From NCBI GenBank assembly GCA_036873755.1, contig JAVTVY010033782.1, forward strand, positions 89,780 through 153,779: a stretch of DNA of 64,000 nucleotides, written 5' to 3'. Source of the DNA: Hanleya hanleyi. Lineage: Eukaryota > Mollusca > Polyplacophora > Lepidopleurida > Hanleyidae. The notes beneath the pieces were generated by a model. The model was not told the origin of the DNA, ran no database searches, and worked only from the letters and a program-made list of their open reading frames with translations. A program made the position numbers and the translations under genes. This document shows positions 10,404 through 21,502 of this stretch, one piece after another. How positions within the stretch are numbered: position 1 is the first letter of the stretch; every line of letters begins with the position of its first letter.

Positions 10404-11960
10404 CCAGGACCAACAACGAACTGACAGTTAACATGCATTAGAATTCTCGATCATAATCTGTGGGCAGTTTCGACATACCCATCCACAGATGGGCCCTTCT
10501 GTAGGAGGCTGGTAACCTCCACCATATATCTGTTGTGCCATGTCAATTATAATTCTCTGTTTTATTTTTTAGTTTAATGTTTTATCACTGCTAATGGCCG
10601 ACCAGCCTTCCAGCCATGGCTTGGATCTCAAGCAACCTCACAACGTTCAACACCACTGAATCACAAAGCGCCTCATTTTCAGATATTCAAATATTGGGGA
10701 TTATCAGGGAACCTGTTAAGATGGGTAGGGGAAAGGGTTGCCTGGTGTGCTCTGCATGACCAGTGCCCACTGTATCATTATGGAGTGCCTGAACTTATAC
10801 TCCATCATTCTGCAGTCATGAGAAGATGCGGTCACAAAATTGATTGGATAATGTCATTAGGGATATCGCGATGTATGCATCATCTTGTTGTGTTGTAGGT
10901 ATCGATTCAATATTAAAGATTTAATCAGCCTTAAAATTGATGGATTTAGTAAACTCTCCCATGTGCGTTTTTCAGCAGAGAAGATTACTAAAGCATCAAA
11001 TGTATAATATTTGATGATAGTGGAATCGCCATATACAATGGATGCAAGCATATCTTGTCAGATTAATTTGTAACTCTGCTCGCTTCGACGGTTTTTCTGT
11101 TTCGCCATTGAGTGCATGTGTGTTGTACGCGGAGAGGAAAATGACGTATGAGTGACGTAGCGACGCTCACGAATCTGAATGCTGAACAGATGCAGCCGTC
11201 ACCCGTGGGATAACGTCATGGCTCGTGTCTAAGGTTCGATAATGTCGCATAGCATACGTTGGTAGAATATGCTAGTTGACATGGTCGTGGAAAAATAAAC
11301 AGCATGCCATACTGTTTATTTTGATGATCAATTCCTCCCATTTTCTCGTGAATGGCAGAAACAAGTTTTTTGTGGCAAAATGTGTTTCATTTTGTACCGG
11401 TACCTGTAACATACGTCACTTTCGCCAAGTTTGAGAGACATTGATTTCAGCCTAGATTTTGAGGCTGATTACATCTTTCCGGCGCTGGTCAAGGTCAGTG
11501 TAAAACTGTGTTAAAAATGATGCATTTTTCATGGAAAAGAACACTCTCAAAGTTTAAGTTCAGTGTTATAATGATCCCCATATGACAAGTGATTGATCAC
11601 AGACAGTAGCGATATACCTATCAGTAGCGATATACCTATCTATTCCAAATACGTCGGATCAAAGCAAGTTGATTTGGAACAGAGCGTCGAAATATGGACC
11701 ATCTAACCTTCTCCCATCAAAAGATTTGTCAAGAGCAACTTCGTCATATTTTAAACCTATTGAGCTTGATGCTTACTAAACTCGCACGACTGTATCAAAC
11801 GATGTTCTCACATTTAATAGCTGAAATGATAGCACCTCACTTGTGTCCCTTTCTGCCGTCGTCTCCACAATGATTGACCTACCCAACTTGCAGCGATGCC
11901 GTTGAGTATTTACAAAAATATTTCTGGTTCTCACTACGGTAAAACTTGACGCGTTCCAGT
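10404..11960. other. non-genic stretch
   Basis: No convincing gene. CAGTAGCGATATACCTAT is directly doubled near 11,604-11,640. A homopolymer A8-G10 run sits near 11,982. Confidence 0.45.
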
Positions 11961-12064
11961 AAACGAATAAGGATTTGTCTAAAAAAAAGGGGGGGGGGGA
12001 ATATAATATTACGTACGTGTGAGGGGTTGAGTGCTGGTGAGGCCTAGATCTCGTAGAATTGAAG

Positions 12065-12290
12065 CAAGTCGCTCCTCTCGTCAGGCAGGATATCTAGGCT
12101 CAGGCTGGTCAGCTCCAGGCTGAAGTATATCCACTGGTCAGGCAAATCCAGGCAAGTCGCTCCTCTCGTCAGGCTGGATAACTAGGCTCAGGCTGGTCAG
12201 GTAGGCTGAGGTATATCCACTGGTCAGGCAAGGCGCTCCTCTCGTCAGGCTGGATATCTAGGCTCAGGCTGGTCAGGTACCGCAGCGTCG
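12065..12290. repeat. tandem repeat, 76-88 bp, three units
   Basis: Units begin near 12,065, 12,153 and 12,229 with CGCTCCTCTCGTCAGGC and contain TCTAGGCTCAGGCTGGTCAG and TATATCCACTGGTCAGG. Confidence 0.7.
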
Positions 12291-12390
12291 GGAGGTCAGT
12301 GAAAGAATGACGCAATGCCTTGAAAATTCCGGCTTTTATAGGAAAAAAGGGCGGACGTAGGCGAAAGCACAACGTGAATACACCAATTCG

Positions 12391-12466
12391 ATTGGCTGAT
12401 TGTTCGACCGCTGATTGGTTCTTTTCCTCGACCGCTGATTGGTTCTTTTTCCCGACCGCTGATTGG
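12391..12466. promoter_or_regulatory. array of four inverted CCAAT boxes
   Basis: ATTGG occurs at 12,391, 12,414, 12,438 and 12,462. The last three lie in a repeat of about 24 bases with GACCGCTGATTGGT. CCAAT boxes at regular spacing are typical NF-Y targets. No transcript start can be shown. Confidence 0.4.
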
Positions 12467-12540
12467 TCCAAATGGAACTGCCCATCTTTCCCAGGTTAAT
12501 CTAGAATCCGCTTTTTGTGCTCAAGCTCTGACTATCGATG

Positions 12541-12830
12541 CCGCAACATTGTAGCGATCGTGGTGCAACATTGTTGCAATTCGAGGAGCCAGGGGTTCCG
12601 CACGTGAGCTCACTCACACAGACACGTAGGCGCCAGACCAGGTATTCACGGTCGCCGCAACATTGTAGCGATCGTAGTGTAACATTGTTGCAATTCGAAG
12701 AGCCATGTGTTCGGCACTTGAGCTCACAGACACGTAGGCACCAGACCCGGGGTTCACGGTCGCCGCAACATTGTAGCGATCGTGGTGCAACATTGTTAGT
12801 TCGGCACGTGAGCTCACTCACACGTATATA
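12541..12830. repeat. minisatellite of about 110 bp, three units
   Basis: Units begin at 12,541, 12,655 and 12,763 with CCGCAACATTGTAGCGATCG. Inside each, GCAACATTGT is repeated and an E-box-like GCACGTGAGCTC or a variant occurs. A long minus-strand frame crosses it, but it is repetitive and low in information. Confidence 0.75.
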
Positions 12831-12909
12831 GGCACCAGACCAGGTGGTGTTGAGTGAAATGGGGCACTGCGGTATACGCAAAAAGTTCAAGTTAAAAAAA
12901 GGGCCGGGC

Positions 12910-13030
12910 GTGCCGCCATCTTGAACCAGAAGGCAGACGCCGCCATCTTGGATATGTCCCATAATGCACCCGGTCAAAATACTCGCTTCTGATTGGCTGA
13001 GGGCAGCGCCCCACACAACCGGAAGTGAGC
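12910..13030 (-). promoter_or_regulatory. candidate TATA-less promoter (YY1, NF-Y, ETS motifs)
   Basis: On the minus strand, in order: CACTTCCGGTT (ETS) near 13,018-13,028, AGCCAATCAG (NF-Y) near 12,988-12,998, then two copies of CAAGATGGCGGC (YY1) near 12,938-12,949 and 12,913-12,924. This order and spacing resembles vertebrate and invertebrate housekeeping promoters with a YY1 site just after the start. No convincing gene follows on the minus strand, so it may belong to a repeat or be spent. Confidence 0.35.
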
Positions 13031-13091
13031 GCTCCACAAACAATAGGCAATTTACTCTTTTCCTACTACTGACGTTTCGTCCCTGAGGCCC

Positions 13092-13550
13092 GCCCCCTGT
13101 ACAGACCTTTTGGTCTATGATATATGGTGGCATTTGTGGGAAGTTGATGCTGGGTTGACATCGGGCCTTACAGACTAGTCTTTTGTGTTAAATGCCGTCA
13201 ATTTCATCTGACTACGATACAGCTCACCAATCACCAATGTACGAGTTGTCACAGCGAAACAGCTCACCAATTACCAATATACGAGTTGTCAGGGCATTTC
13301 CATCATAGCTCTCTAGATTTGTATCTAATACCGCTTATGCCGGTGCTAGGGGCCGTGTGGTCATATCATCCAAGTTGCCACATGAACAGGTACAATAAAA
13401 GCGTACCTGAGATAAAACACATATCACGAATCGTTAGATTCTTGGTATGTGCTTTAGAATAGGTTAACCGGAAGACTATACTGTGAAGTCATGTGGCTCA
13501 GGCAGTATGTCGGCACCTCTTCCCACTTCCCTTATATGTGTTGTAATTGA
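13092..13550 (-). repeat. dispersed core-repeat family, subfamily A, long copy
   Basis: Inverted relative to 30,825-31,300 and similar along nearly the whole length, including two tandem AGCTCACCAATNACCAAT/ACGAGTTGTC blocks and the end ACAGGGGGCGG. It contains the family core ACAGGTACAATAAAAGC on this strand. Confidence 0.75.
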
Positions 13551-13554
13551 GGTA

Positions 13555-13690
13555 CGGCTTTATGTTATCAATTGTAATGAGAGTTACCGATATCACGAGC
13601 ATGGCTATGGTCAGTCGAGCATTGATCATGTCTAATACTGGAGTCATATTCGACATTCAATACTCAACCTTTATCCATCATTATTACCAG
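13555..13690. repeat. left arm of a long inverted repeat
   Basis: Pairs with 15,428-15,568 in inverse orientation. Shared blocks include GAGTTACCGATATCAC, GTCAGTCGAGCATT and ATTCGACATTCAATA. The arms enclose about 1.7 kb that itself holds repeats, so this may be an old foldback element. Confidence 0.65.
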
Positions 13691-13971
13691 TAATTACCGG
13701 GACGTTCTCTATAGGATATCCCTAATTTCGGCGTGTCATAAAACGTCATATCAGACCGATAAAACAACATCGGCGGGCGGCGGGACGATAATGAGCTGCA
13801 GCCGAATATCGGCCCGCTACCTGACCTTTGACACAGTGACGTAAGATCGGTGACTCGCGCTTACCATGGTGATGTAATGCTTTAGCACACGACAACAAGA
13901 AGAGATCACTCTCTGATCTGTACGCGCGGAGTGAGAATGGACTGGTTGAATTAAATGTTTATTTCATCATA

Positions 13972-14345
13972 CAGGATGATATCCTCGTTGTTGTTTTTAT
14001 TGAAGCTTGTTTTGAAACTGGTAATAATAGTAATAACATGATTTTTTTCGGGACATTATACTTTTTTATTGGCCCTCCATCAGTAATTAGCAGCCCGCCA
14101 TAGTCATAGTCAGGATGATATCCTCGTTGTTGTTTTTATTGAAGCTTGTTTTGAAACTGGTAATAATAGTAATAACATGATTTTTTTCGGGACATTATAC
14201 TTTTTTATTGGCCCTCCATCAGTAATTAGCAGCCCGCCATAGTCATTAGCGGCCCAAGGGCCCGAAATCATGTTATGACTATGCTGGGCTGCTAATTACT
14301 GATGTCTGGCCAATAAAAAAGTATAACGCCCTCAAAAATCATGTT
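13972..14345. repeat. 139 bp direct duplication plus an inverted third copy
   Basis: Copies start at 13,972 and 14,111 with CAGGATGATATCCTCG and are nearly identical. A shorter third copy runs in inverse orientation at about 14,255-14,345 (AATTACTGATG, CCAATAAAAAAGTATAA). Together they can fold into a large hairpin. Confidence 0.75.
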
Positions 14346-14719
14346 ATTGTTATATTAATACACAGGCGTTGATAATCTGCTCAAGATCTGAATTTTAGAT
14401 CTGCATATAGCACGATCCACAGGAAATGAGTCTGGCGTGAAAGATGTTCCCTGATCTGAAAGAATGCTACAGCACAAAAATAAACAACAACAAAGCAACA
14501 TCTTCCGTATGCAGTACTAAAAAGTGAAGAAATTTGAAATCTCAATATTGCAAATTGATGAATTGATGTATGGTATATACTAGCGTACAACCTGTTCTCC
14601 AGACGGGGATAGGGAGGAAATGTGAGCATGCACACTGCAGAATGTAAGCGTATGAACGAAGTTGATTAGTATTCAGGAACTTAGAATATTCAATATTGAA
14701 AGGGTGGTGGAGAACGATA

Positions 14720-14885
14720 CCGCTGTACTGACAAGAAGTCATATGACCCCACAGACAAATATAATTAATGGCTGCATATTTCTAAAAACATCACAAGAAC
14801 CAAAACTGATCCCTGTGATGATTTTATATCCAGCCACACTTTTATTGTAGATGTTCATGTGGACATGACATGACCAGATGTAGAA
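14720..14885 (+). repeat. dispersed core-repeat family, subfamily B copy
   Basis: CATATGACCCCACAGACAAA is followed by CATCACAAGAACCAAAA and the core TTTTATTGTAGATGTTCATG. Closely related to 19,307-19,465 and 25,660-25,830. Confidence 0.7.
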
Positions 14886-15427
14886 ACAGAATGTAATTGA
14901 TGAAGGGTTATATGCTGGATTACTGTTATAATACAGTTCAGCAATAAGCATTAATAATACAAGACTTTAATTTTCCCTCTCTCCGCTTGGGGAACTGACT
15001 GGGGGCAAGATCTGTATTCTTTAAAATTACTCAACGTTAATTTTATGAATATAGTTGTTCAGCTCCTTTTATTAACATAGGGAGATCGCGTGCACTTTCT
15101 ATAGTACTCATCGCGCATACGCAGTCGACCCATTCTACTGTAGGGTGCAAGCCTGGCCCATGGAATCTCAGGTAGTGAAAACCCCAGGTCTCTACCCTAT
15201 CCCGCGCCACACCTATGCGACCCGCTGTGCAGTGAGTAAAGCGGAGTAGGAGGCGGAGGAGTAGTAGGAGGAAGAGCAGTCGGACACGCCACGGATTATA
15301 CTAGGGAGATGGATAGTGACATATTCAGTATCAGTTATCAGTTTGCGGATATGCTTTTTTTTCAGTTAACTATTCCCATATTACCTGCAATTGTTTGAAG
15401 CGTAAACTAGCAGATTATCACGGCCTG

Positions 15428-15568
15428 TGTATTAATGATGGATGACCACTGACTATTGAATGTCGAATATCACTCCAGTATTTGACATGATAAATGCTCG
15501 ACTGAGCCATACTTGTGATATCGGTAACTCTTTATTGCCATCACAATTGGTAACATAAAGCTATGTCA
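15428..15568. repeat. right arm of a long inverted repeat
   Basis: Complement of 13,555-13,690 (TGTCGAATATCACTCCAGTA, AATGCTCGACTGAG, GATATCGGTAACTC). Confidence 0.65.
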
Positions 15569-15689
15569 TTCGACAAATATATGTAGGTTTATTGTCTTGT
15601 TGGAAAATTTATGAAGTACGAAGTCGGGCATTACAGGTTAATTTTTCTGGGTATTCTTGCATTTGTGTTCTCGGCCCACATATGCCGTT

Positions 15690-15800
15690 TTACTGCCCTT
15701 TTTCCTTCATAGCAAGTGTCAGATCCGACATTCAATTCTAAACCGTCGTCCATAAAAGAATTTCCGCACAAGAATCGAAATACCTTTCGTATGAAAGCAC
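15690..15800 (+). repeat. second dispersed repeat family (CCGACATTCAAT type)
   Basis: CCGACATTCAAT, then GTCGTCCATAAAAGAATTTC, then AAGAATCGAAATACCTTTC. Decayed relatives lie on the same strand near 17,620-17,710, 27,400-27,490, 53,950-54,010 and 54,625-54,780. Confidence 0.5.
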
Positions 15801-17320
15801 CAATTCCAAATGTGTATGAAATAACAATAATTATTAATCAACTATCTATGATATGAACCAAATACAAGGAAATCGGCCTGCTTGATATGGCCGCAAACCG
15901 GGTCAATATGAGGAAGGCGGGCCAATACGGAAAAAACCGGTATGATACGGATAAGCAGGGCAAAAGGCCAGGTTAAACATGGTGACGCTGAGGATGAATG
16001 ATCCTCGATTCGCGATCTTCTCCGAATGATGTCACTGATTTCTCCGACTTTGAACGGATATTCAATGACTTTTGTGATAATTTTCGCGTGTCAATACACA
16101 AACCGTGAAATCAAGTGAAGTGAGTCATGCTGAAATAGACTTAGTAACGCGAGCGCGACGTCGACGTGCTAAAGCACAAGCAGACGATAAAACAGCGATC
16201 CAACACTTACAGCAATGCACTGATGAACGAAGCGATTACTACGGTGATATTTTTCGACAGAAGATGTCAGACGGGTTATTGACATTTGGATAGAACCGAT
16301 AGAAATTATGCGGACGAAACACCTGTAAAATGATGTTGACAACTAGGGTCTCCATAGCATGATAGGATCCTCAAATCGAGACTGGAATTGAACCAAATTT
16401 GCACCAGATTGTAAGGTTGTATTTTGCTTGATCGTTCTCATCAAATAAATTTAGTACATTGCTTTCACGATATTTATTCAATGAATGAAATTTCATCTGC
16501 TTGTATCTTTTTGACTCCCGTTTCATACGTTGAAGACCCCCGCCTAGGTTGAAGATGATCGGCCTGTTCACCGTCCCGATTATCGCCGTCGACTTTCCGA
16601 CGATAATGGCACTTCGAAAAAACGCATAATAATAATCGTAGGAAGTAGGTCTATTATGAAGGAAGAAATACATATTCCGATTTGGGGGGAGTTGCTGTAC
16701 TAAAATATTCCTTGGTGCATGTGTTATAATCGATGAGTGAGTTAATAATAAAAATGTCTTTAACCAAGTTTTTTCATATTGGCATTGTTATAGGTTCGAG
16801 GTCTGCCGTATTGGCCCGAGGCCGCAGGCCCATTTTTATTAATTAACTCACCTACAATGTTTTTTGTCAAATTTGGGCAATGGCAATCTATACATAAATC
16901 CCAATAACTGATCTCAATCCCAATTAACCCAGTCACGCTTTGATTCTGGGTGTTCACCATGGAAATCTAAAACACCTCGGGCGTAAGATGCCCCTTGTCG
17001 ATTTAATTTTCTTGTACGTTAACTTCATGGATCCCAATACTGTCAGAACGAAGTTTCGTGGCTTTTCGACTAAAACTGTGGCTGTATGGAGGACACATTC
17101 AAACAAACACAAACGCTCGGGTAAGTTATAATGATATGCGAAATGACGAATGTTCGGTGCATTAGGAGAGTAGAGAAGGTTCAATTCTCTGCTTTGTAAG
17201 ATTATAACATAGTGATTTGTCGAATTATTCACCACACAAGTCCTCAGATATCCCAACATAGGACAAAAATCAACAAAGACAGATATATGACAAAACATAA
17301 CCATTTATGCTTGTTAACGG
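15801..17320. other. stretch without a confident gene
   Basis: Open but unrecognised frames include a basic plus-strand stretch at 16,081-16,293 that lacks an ATG, and a minus-strand frame at 16,371-16,673 whose last part is preceded by a splice-like TTCAACCTAG. Neither shows a known domain. They may be relics. Confidence 0.3.
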
Positions 17321-17326
17321 CGGTTC

Positions 17327-17486
17327 GACAGAGAGGTAGGAATGACGAAGGAGTGCGCATTTTAGATTCATTGGTGACAGAGAGGTAGGAATGACGAAGG
17401 AGTGCGCATTTTAGATTCATTGGTGACAGAGAGGTAGGAATGACGAAGGAGTGCGCATTTTAGATTCATTGGTGACAGAGAGCAAA
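17327..17486. repeat. 49 bp minisatellite, three units and a partial
   Basis: Units start at 17,327, 17,376, 17,425 and 17,474 (GACAGAGAGGTAGGAATGAC), identical where complete. A period of 49 is not a multiple of three, which speaks against coding. Confidence 0.88.
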
Positions 17487-17894
17487 GTGCTCCTGTAGTA
17501 AAGAAATATTCACTTTCAACGAAAAAGCAAACTTGTAAATGCCATAAAAATGATCCTGCAAGAATATTCATCAGCCTTTCCTTGATTCCCTAAACCACCT
17601 CCTGGAAATTACAAGCATCAGCTCCGTCAATCATAATTCAGCCGTCGTTCATTAAAGAATATCCGCGTCCTTAATCCAAAGACCTATTCCATATAACAGA
17701 ATTAGCATCAAATTAAAAAAGACAATCATAGTATACATGAACATAGGCTAGTTTCCTGCAAGAGAGTAGCGGTCAACAGTTTTCAATGATGCCGGCAAGA
17801 CTTCATGATGTTCCAAAATTATCAAATCCGTATGGCTGATCAGTATTCTTAATCCACATGATATTCGTTGTACAGTCGTCACCAGAGAATGACG

Positions 17895-17995
17895 TATCTC
17901 AGTCAAGCTTCGATTGTGCCTGTTAATATGAGCACCATGAGGATCTTGAAGTACATGGGTTGATACGCCCCCTAGCCCCGGGTTAAGCGGAAGGC
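17895..17995 (+). repeat. dispersed core-repeat family, divergent copy
   Basis: Holds GTATCTCAGTCAAGCTTCG, then ATTGTGCCTGTTAATATGAG and the tail CGCCCCCTAGCCCCGGGTTA with AGCGG. It links the B-type core to the A-type tail. Confidence 0.55.
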
Positions 17996-18354
17996 TCAAC
18001 TTATATCTGCTCTACCGCTACTATTTTCTTATTATATATTCGATAAGAACTATATGTGTTCACTACTTTACCGCAAAAGTGAACAAATAGGCACGAGGAA
18101 GAGTCCATCTAGCAAACAACAAGGCTAGTTTATTTCTGAACAGATGACAGGATATCAATACAAAAGATATTAATCTATATATCCAATGTATTCCTCATCG
18201 TACTCTTTATGTCCTATTTTTTTTTCAGAATAAATTATTTAAAAAAATAAATTAATTTTCAAAATAATTATCAGAAGCTCATGCGACTTTGTTGGATTAG
18301 TCAATCGATAAGTGGATTAGAGTATTTTCAGTCCTGAAAAAATGTAAAATTTAC

Positions 18355-18436
18355 CTGGAATGTCCAGCACCGACACAACGGATGTGAAAAAGAGGCCTAG
18401 AACAATACACAGTGTTGTCTTCATAGGATCCGTCAT
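18355..18436 (-). CDS. signal-peptide first exon of an unidentified gene
   Basis: Minus-strand ATG at 18,436, with a second in-frame ATG at 18,424. It encodes 27 residues ending in a clear secretion signal (MKTTLCIVLGLFFTSVVSVL), then a splice donor CCAG|GTAAAT after the first base of a codon. A TATA box lies about 110 bases upstream. The predicted product is secreted or a type I membrane protein. Later exons should lie below 18,350 on this strand, but none could be recognised. Given NRF-6-like exons upstream on the same strand at 24-28 kb, another member of that family is possible, but nothing in these residues proves it. Confidence 0.45.
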
Positions 18437-18544
18437 AGCGTCCGTACTGATGTACTTGAGTAGCATATGCAATATACTCTTGTTAACTCGACTGCATTGA
18501 TGGCTGAAGATATAGTATGCTTGACCGCGGCTTTAATCAGTGGT

Positions 18545-18552
18545 TATATATA
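18545..18552 (-). promoter_or_regulatory. TATA box of the signal-peptide exon
   Basis: TATATATA within CCTAGGTATATATAACC on the minus strand. A start site near 18,515-18,520 would give a leader of about 80 bases before the ATG. Confidence 0.45.
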
Positions 18553-19306
18553 CCTAGGAGATGATGTTAATGCATGACAACCGGGGTCGGATACAAAATG
18601 GTATTATTGGAATCATATTAGGTTACTGTCGTTTCAGAAGAACTGCGTAAATAGCTTCCCAAAACTCCAATAAAAACTTAGATTAGTTAGGCCCTATTTT
18701 CCATTTAGTTGAGGGTAAAAATACGTTAATCACAAACTTGGAGTACTTGAAGTGGATAAACGCATTTGTCCAATATTGTTTAAGTGCTTAAAACTGATAA
18801 TACGCGAAAGAGAGGATGGCAAATAATGGATTTGTTTGGTGACGGAAGGATACAATGTCACGAACATGTACTTGTACTATATCATTGTCTCTCATAACTC
18901 TGTTTTGAATGACATCCGACTTGTGCATTGTATTCAGCATTACATTATATGATTTTTCTCACTCGTAAAAGTGATATTCCGCTGCAGTTAAGGGGTCATA
19001 CTACTAGTGTTCCTTGCTTTTAATCAACCGACACTACCGTTTGGAACCACTTGACCCATGAGCCGTTGAAACGTCACTACATCAGAGCACTTCGGCTGGC
19101 GTTAGTCCGCAAATGTTTGACACTGTCAAAGTGTTCCAAGCGTCAGACATTCACGATCAGTACTCAGAACCCTCACCGTTTGAGATAACGTGTTAGGGGT
19201 GTCGATACATTTCACATAAAAATAAGCTCATGATAAAGCCCGTTCAATAACAGTCTTATATTGAATTAAACGCAACATAAAAAAGGTGATGTAAAACGAT
19301 TTCGGC
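18553..19306. other. non-genic stretch
   Basis: No domain or repeat of this window recognised. Confidence 0.4.
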
Positions 19307-19465
19307 GTACTGACAAGATGTCATATGACCCCACAGACAAATATACTGACTGCATATTTCTAAAAAACATCGCAAGAACCAAAAGTGATTCCTGTGATGA
19401 TTTGTATCCCAGTCACGCTTTGATTGTAGCTGTTCACGTGGACATCTTGAATAACATGGCCACAC
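19307..19465 (+). repeat. dispersed core-repeat family, subfamily B copy
   Basis: CATATGACCCCACAGACAAA, ACATCGCAAGAACCAAAAG and GCTTTGATTGTAGCTGTTCA, ending near ACATGGCCACACC. Confidence 0.7.
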
Positions 19466-21480
19466 CACTACTTGAGGATTACTACTAATTACTGCTTACT
19501 ATAATTTGAACAGTTTCCTTTTTTATATACGGTAAATTATTTTCGTATGAATGAGAGAATCTAAGAAATAACATGAATTTCGATTTCAAATGTGCACTCG
19601 CCGTGATATCTTAGAAAAATAACGGGATGAATAATCAATTTATTTGCTTATATTTTTGATTGAAATTGGGTCATTCACCATGCCGATTTCTTGCAAAACA
19701 GAGATGTGCCAAAATTATAAATCGCATGTTAAAAGATAGAAGAAAACGTCAAATCCAAATTACTATTAGGCTGAAAATTATTTGTAAATTTGAGTTTTCC
19801 CTCAGATAGATGAAGTTTTAAGCTGTTATGACAGTTTTGAGGGATATTCCTGTTTCATTATTTATTTTCAATTGATAAAAAATGCTCATTTGTCTCTTAA
19901 GATCCGGTTTTGTGGCATATATGGGGTAACGTCCTTAATTACATTTACTATTGCCCTTCTTTCTCAATAAGCTGCTCGTGAAGATTTTGTGTCATCTGTT
20001 CAGTCCGATAAAATGTAGCCACTGGCTTAAGACGATCCACCCATCAGTTCTATCTGGGTCTTTCAAAATCATCTGATTAACCGTCACCATAGTGACCAAA
20101 CAAAAAAGTTACACAACTTTCAAATCACATTTTGTATTATATATAAAACAAACTAGTCACAGTACTAAATGTTCCAGGTTGGAATTCAAAGACAAGGTGA
20201 TGAAAGATTTCGTTGCTCATGAATCAATATGAGATGGAGATTAGTCTCATAGTGTTGATAACTTTGAATGAAGAAAAGTGCCTCGTGAGAGCTATTCAAG
20301 ACCGACCAAGAAATATGCAACAAATAATATCTTCCAATTCAAGAAAACTGATTGGTCATGTTCTACAGCATGGTGCCAATCCATCTTTCCGTTTAATTCT
20401 TGGACAATAGGTTCTCTCCGGTGAATGGACGGATGCGTTGACACGCGGATCACGGCGTGATTTTGTGATTCGTAATCTCCCTTTCCAGTCTTTACTTATA
20501 GCACGGGACAGATATTTATCTTATGATAACCGGTGTAAATAGGAAAATAGGCAGCAAATTATCCAACTATTCCAAGAAGGACCATTAGGCTCACATTGTT
20601 GACAATTATGACAACTTCAAATCGAGAATAGGTCAGTTATTACTGATTACAAATATTTTCTACACTGTTTCTCAGGTTAAGAATACGAACCACAAACTGA
20701 AGGCAGGGATCCTGCATCAACGGACCTGTCTATTTGCCGGAGTTTCGCCTTCTAGTTTAATCCAGGTGATCCAGTAACCATATTCCGTCAGTCAACACAC
20801 ACTGGATTGTTTGTACATTTTCATAGTTTCGAACCCTTGTTTCGTAAAACAGCATGGATACGAGAACTTATACAGCCGAGACGTGAATTATGCAGTACAG
20901 ACGCTTTATTATCCTTAGAATTAAACAGTTTATGTTGTAGAATGGTGTCAACAAGCAAAGATGTCACAAATTCTGAAGAAATTCCGAACACCGTCAGAGA
21001 CAGAAAGAAGTCATTTAATCCTAGCGATCCAAAACTCACTCGCTTAGGCAAACAAGGTGAAACCATTGCAAATAGATCTATAACTAAAGTTTAAACTCTT
21101 CAATGGTATCATAGAAGGATTATGTTCCTTTGAAACTGTATATGAGTTTAGCTGCCTGACCTGCAGCACTAAGTACATGGGCAAAACAGAAGGTTGTTTT
21201 CTGACTAAGTTAGAGCAATAACAACAGTGAAATACGATCGCCTGTTTTAAAATGTGCATGTTTCCAGGACATAGTTGATATTGCCTGATTATCTAAACCA
21301 GACCTACGCAAACAATCTGTGGTTGAACTGACGGCATGTCCTGTCCAATGTAAAACTGAACTGTTATTCAGAGAACCCCTTACCATAAAACTTGAAACCT
21401 CAAGCTAACCCATGGCATAAAGGCCCCTAAGGCGTTCATTGTCTTTAAATACTAGTAGTACCTTCATTCATTATATAAAT
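19466..21480. other. stretch without a confident gene
   Basis: Short frames around 20,213-20,560 read like a decayed coding stretch with stops. No family could be named. Confidence 0.35.
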
Positions 21481-21502
21481 CCCGCTTTTTCTAACCCGGC
21501 TA

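Noticed and set aside
12501..13133. Minus-strand open frame of 210 codons
   Set aside because: Runs through a minisatellite and a promoter-like stretch. The repeated cysteine patterns come from the DNA repeat; no domain.
16081..16293. Basic plus-strand frame
   Set aside because: It begins after a TAA, has no ATG, and has no recognised domain or splice acceptor.
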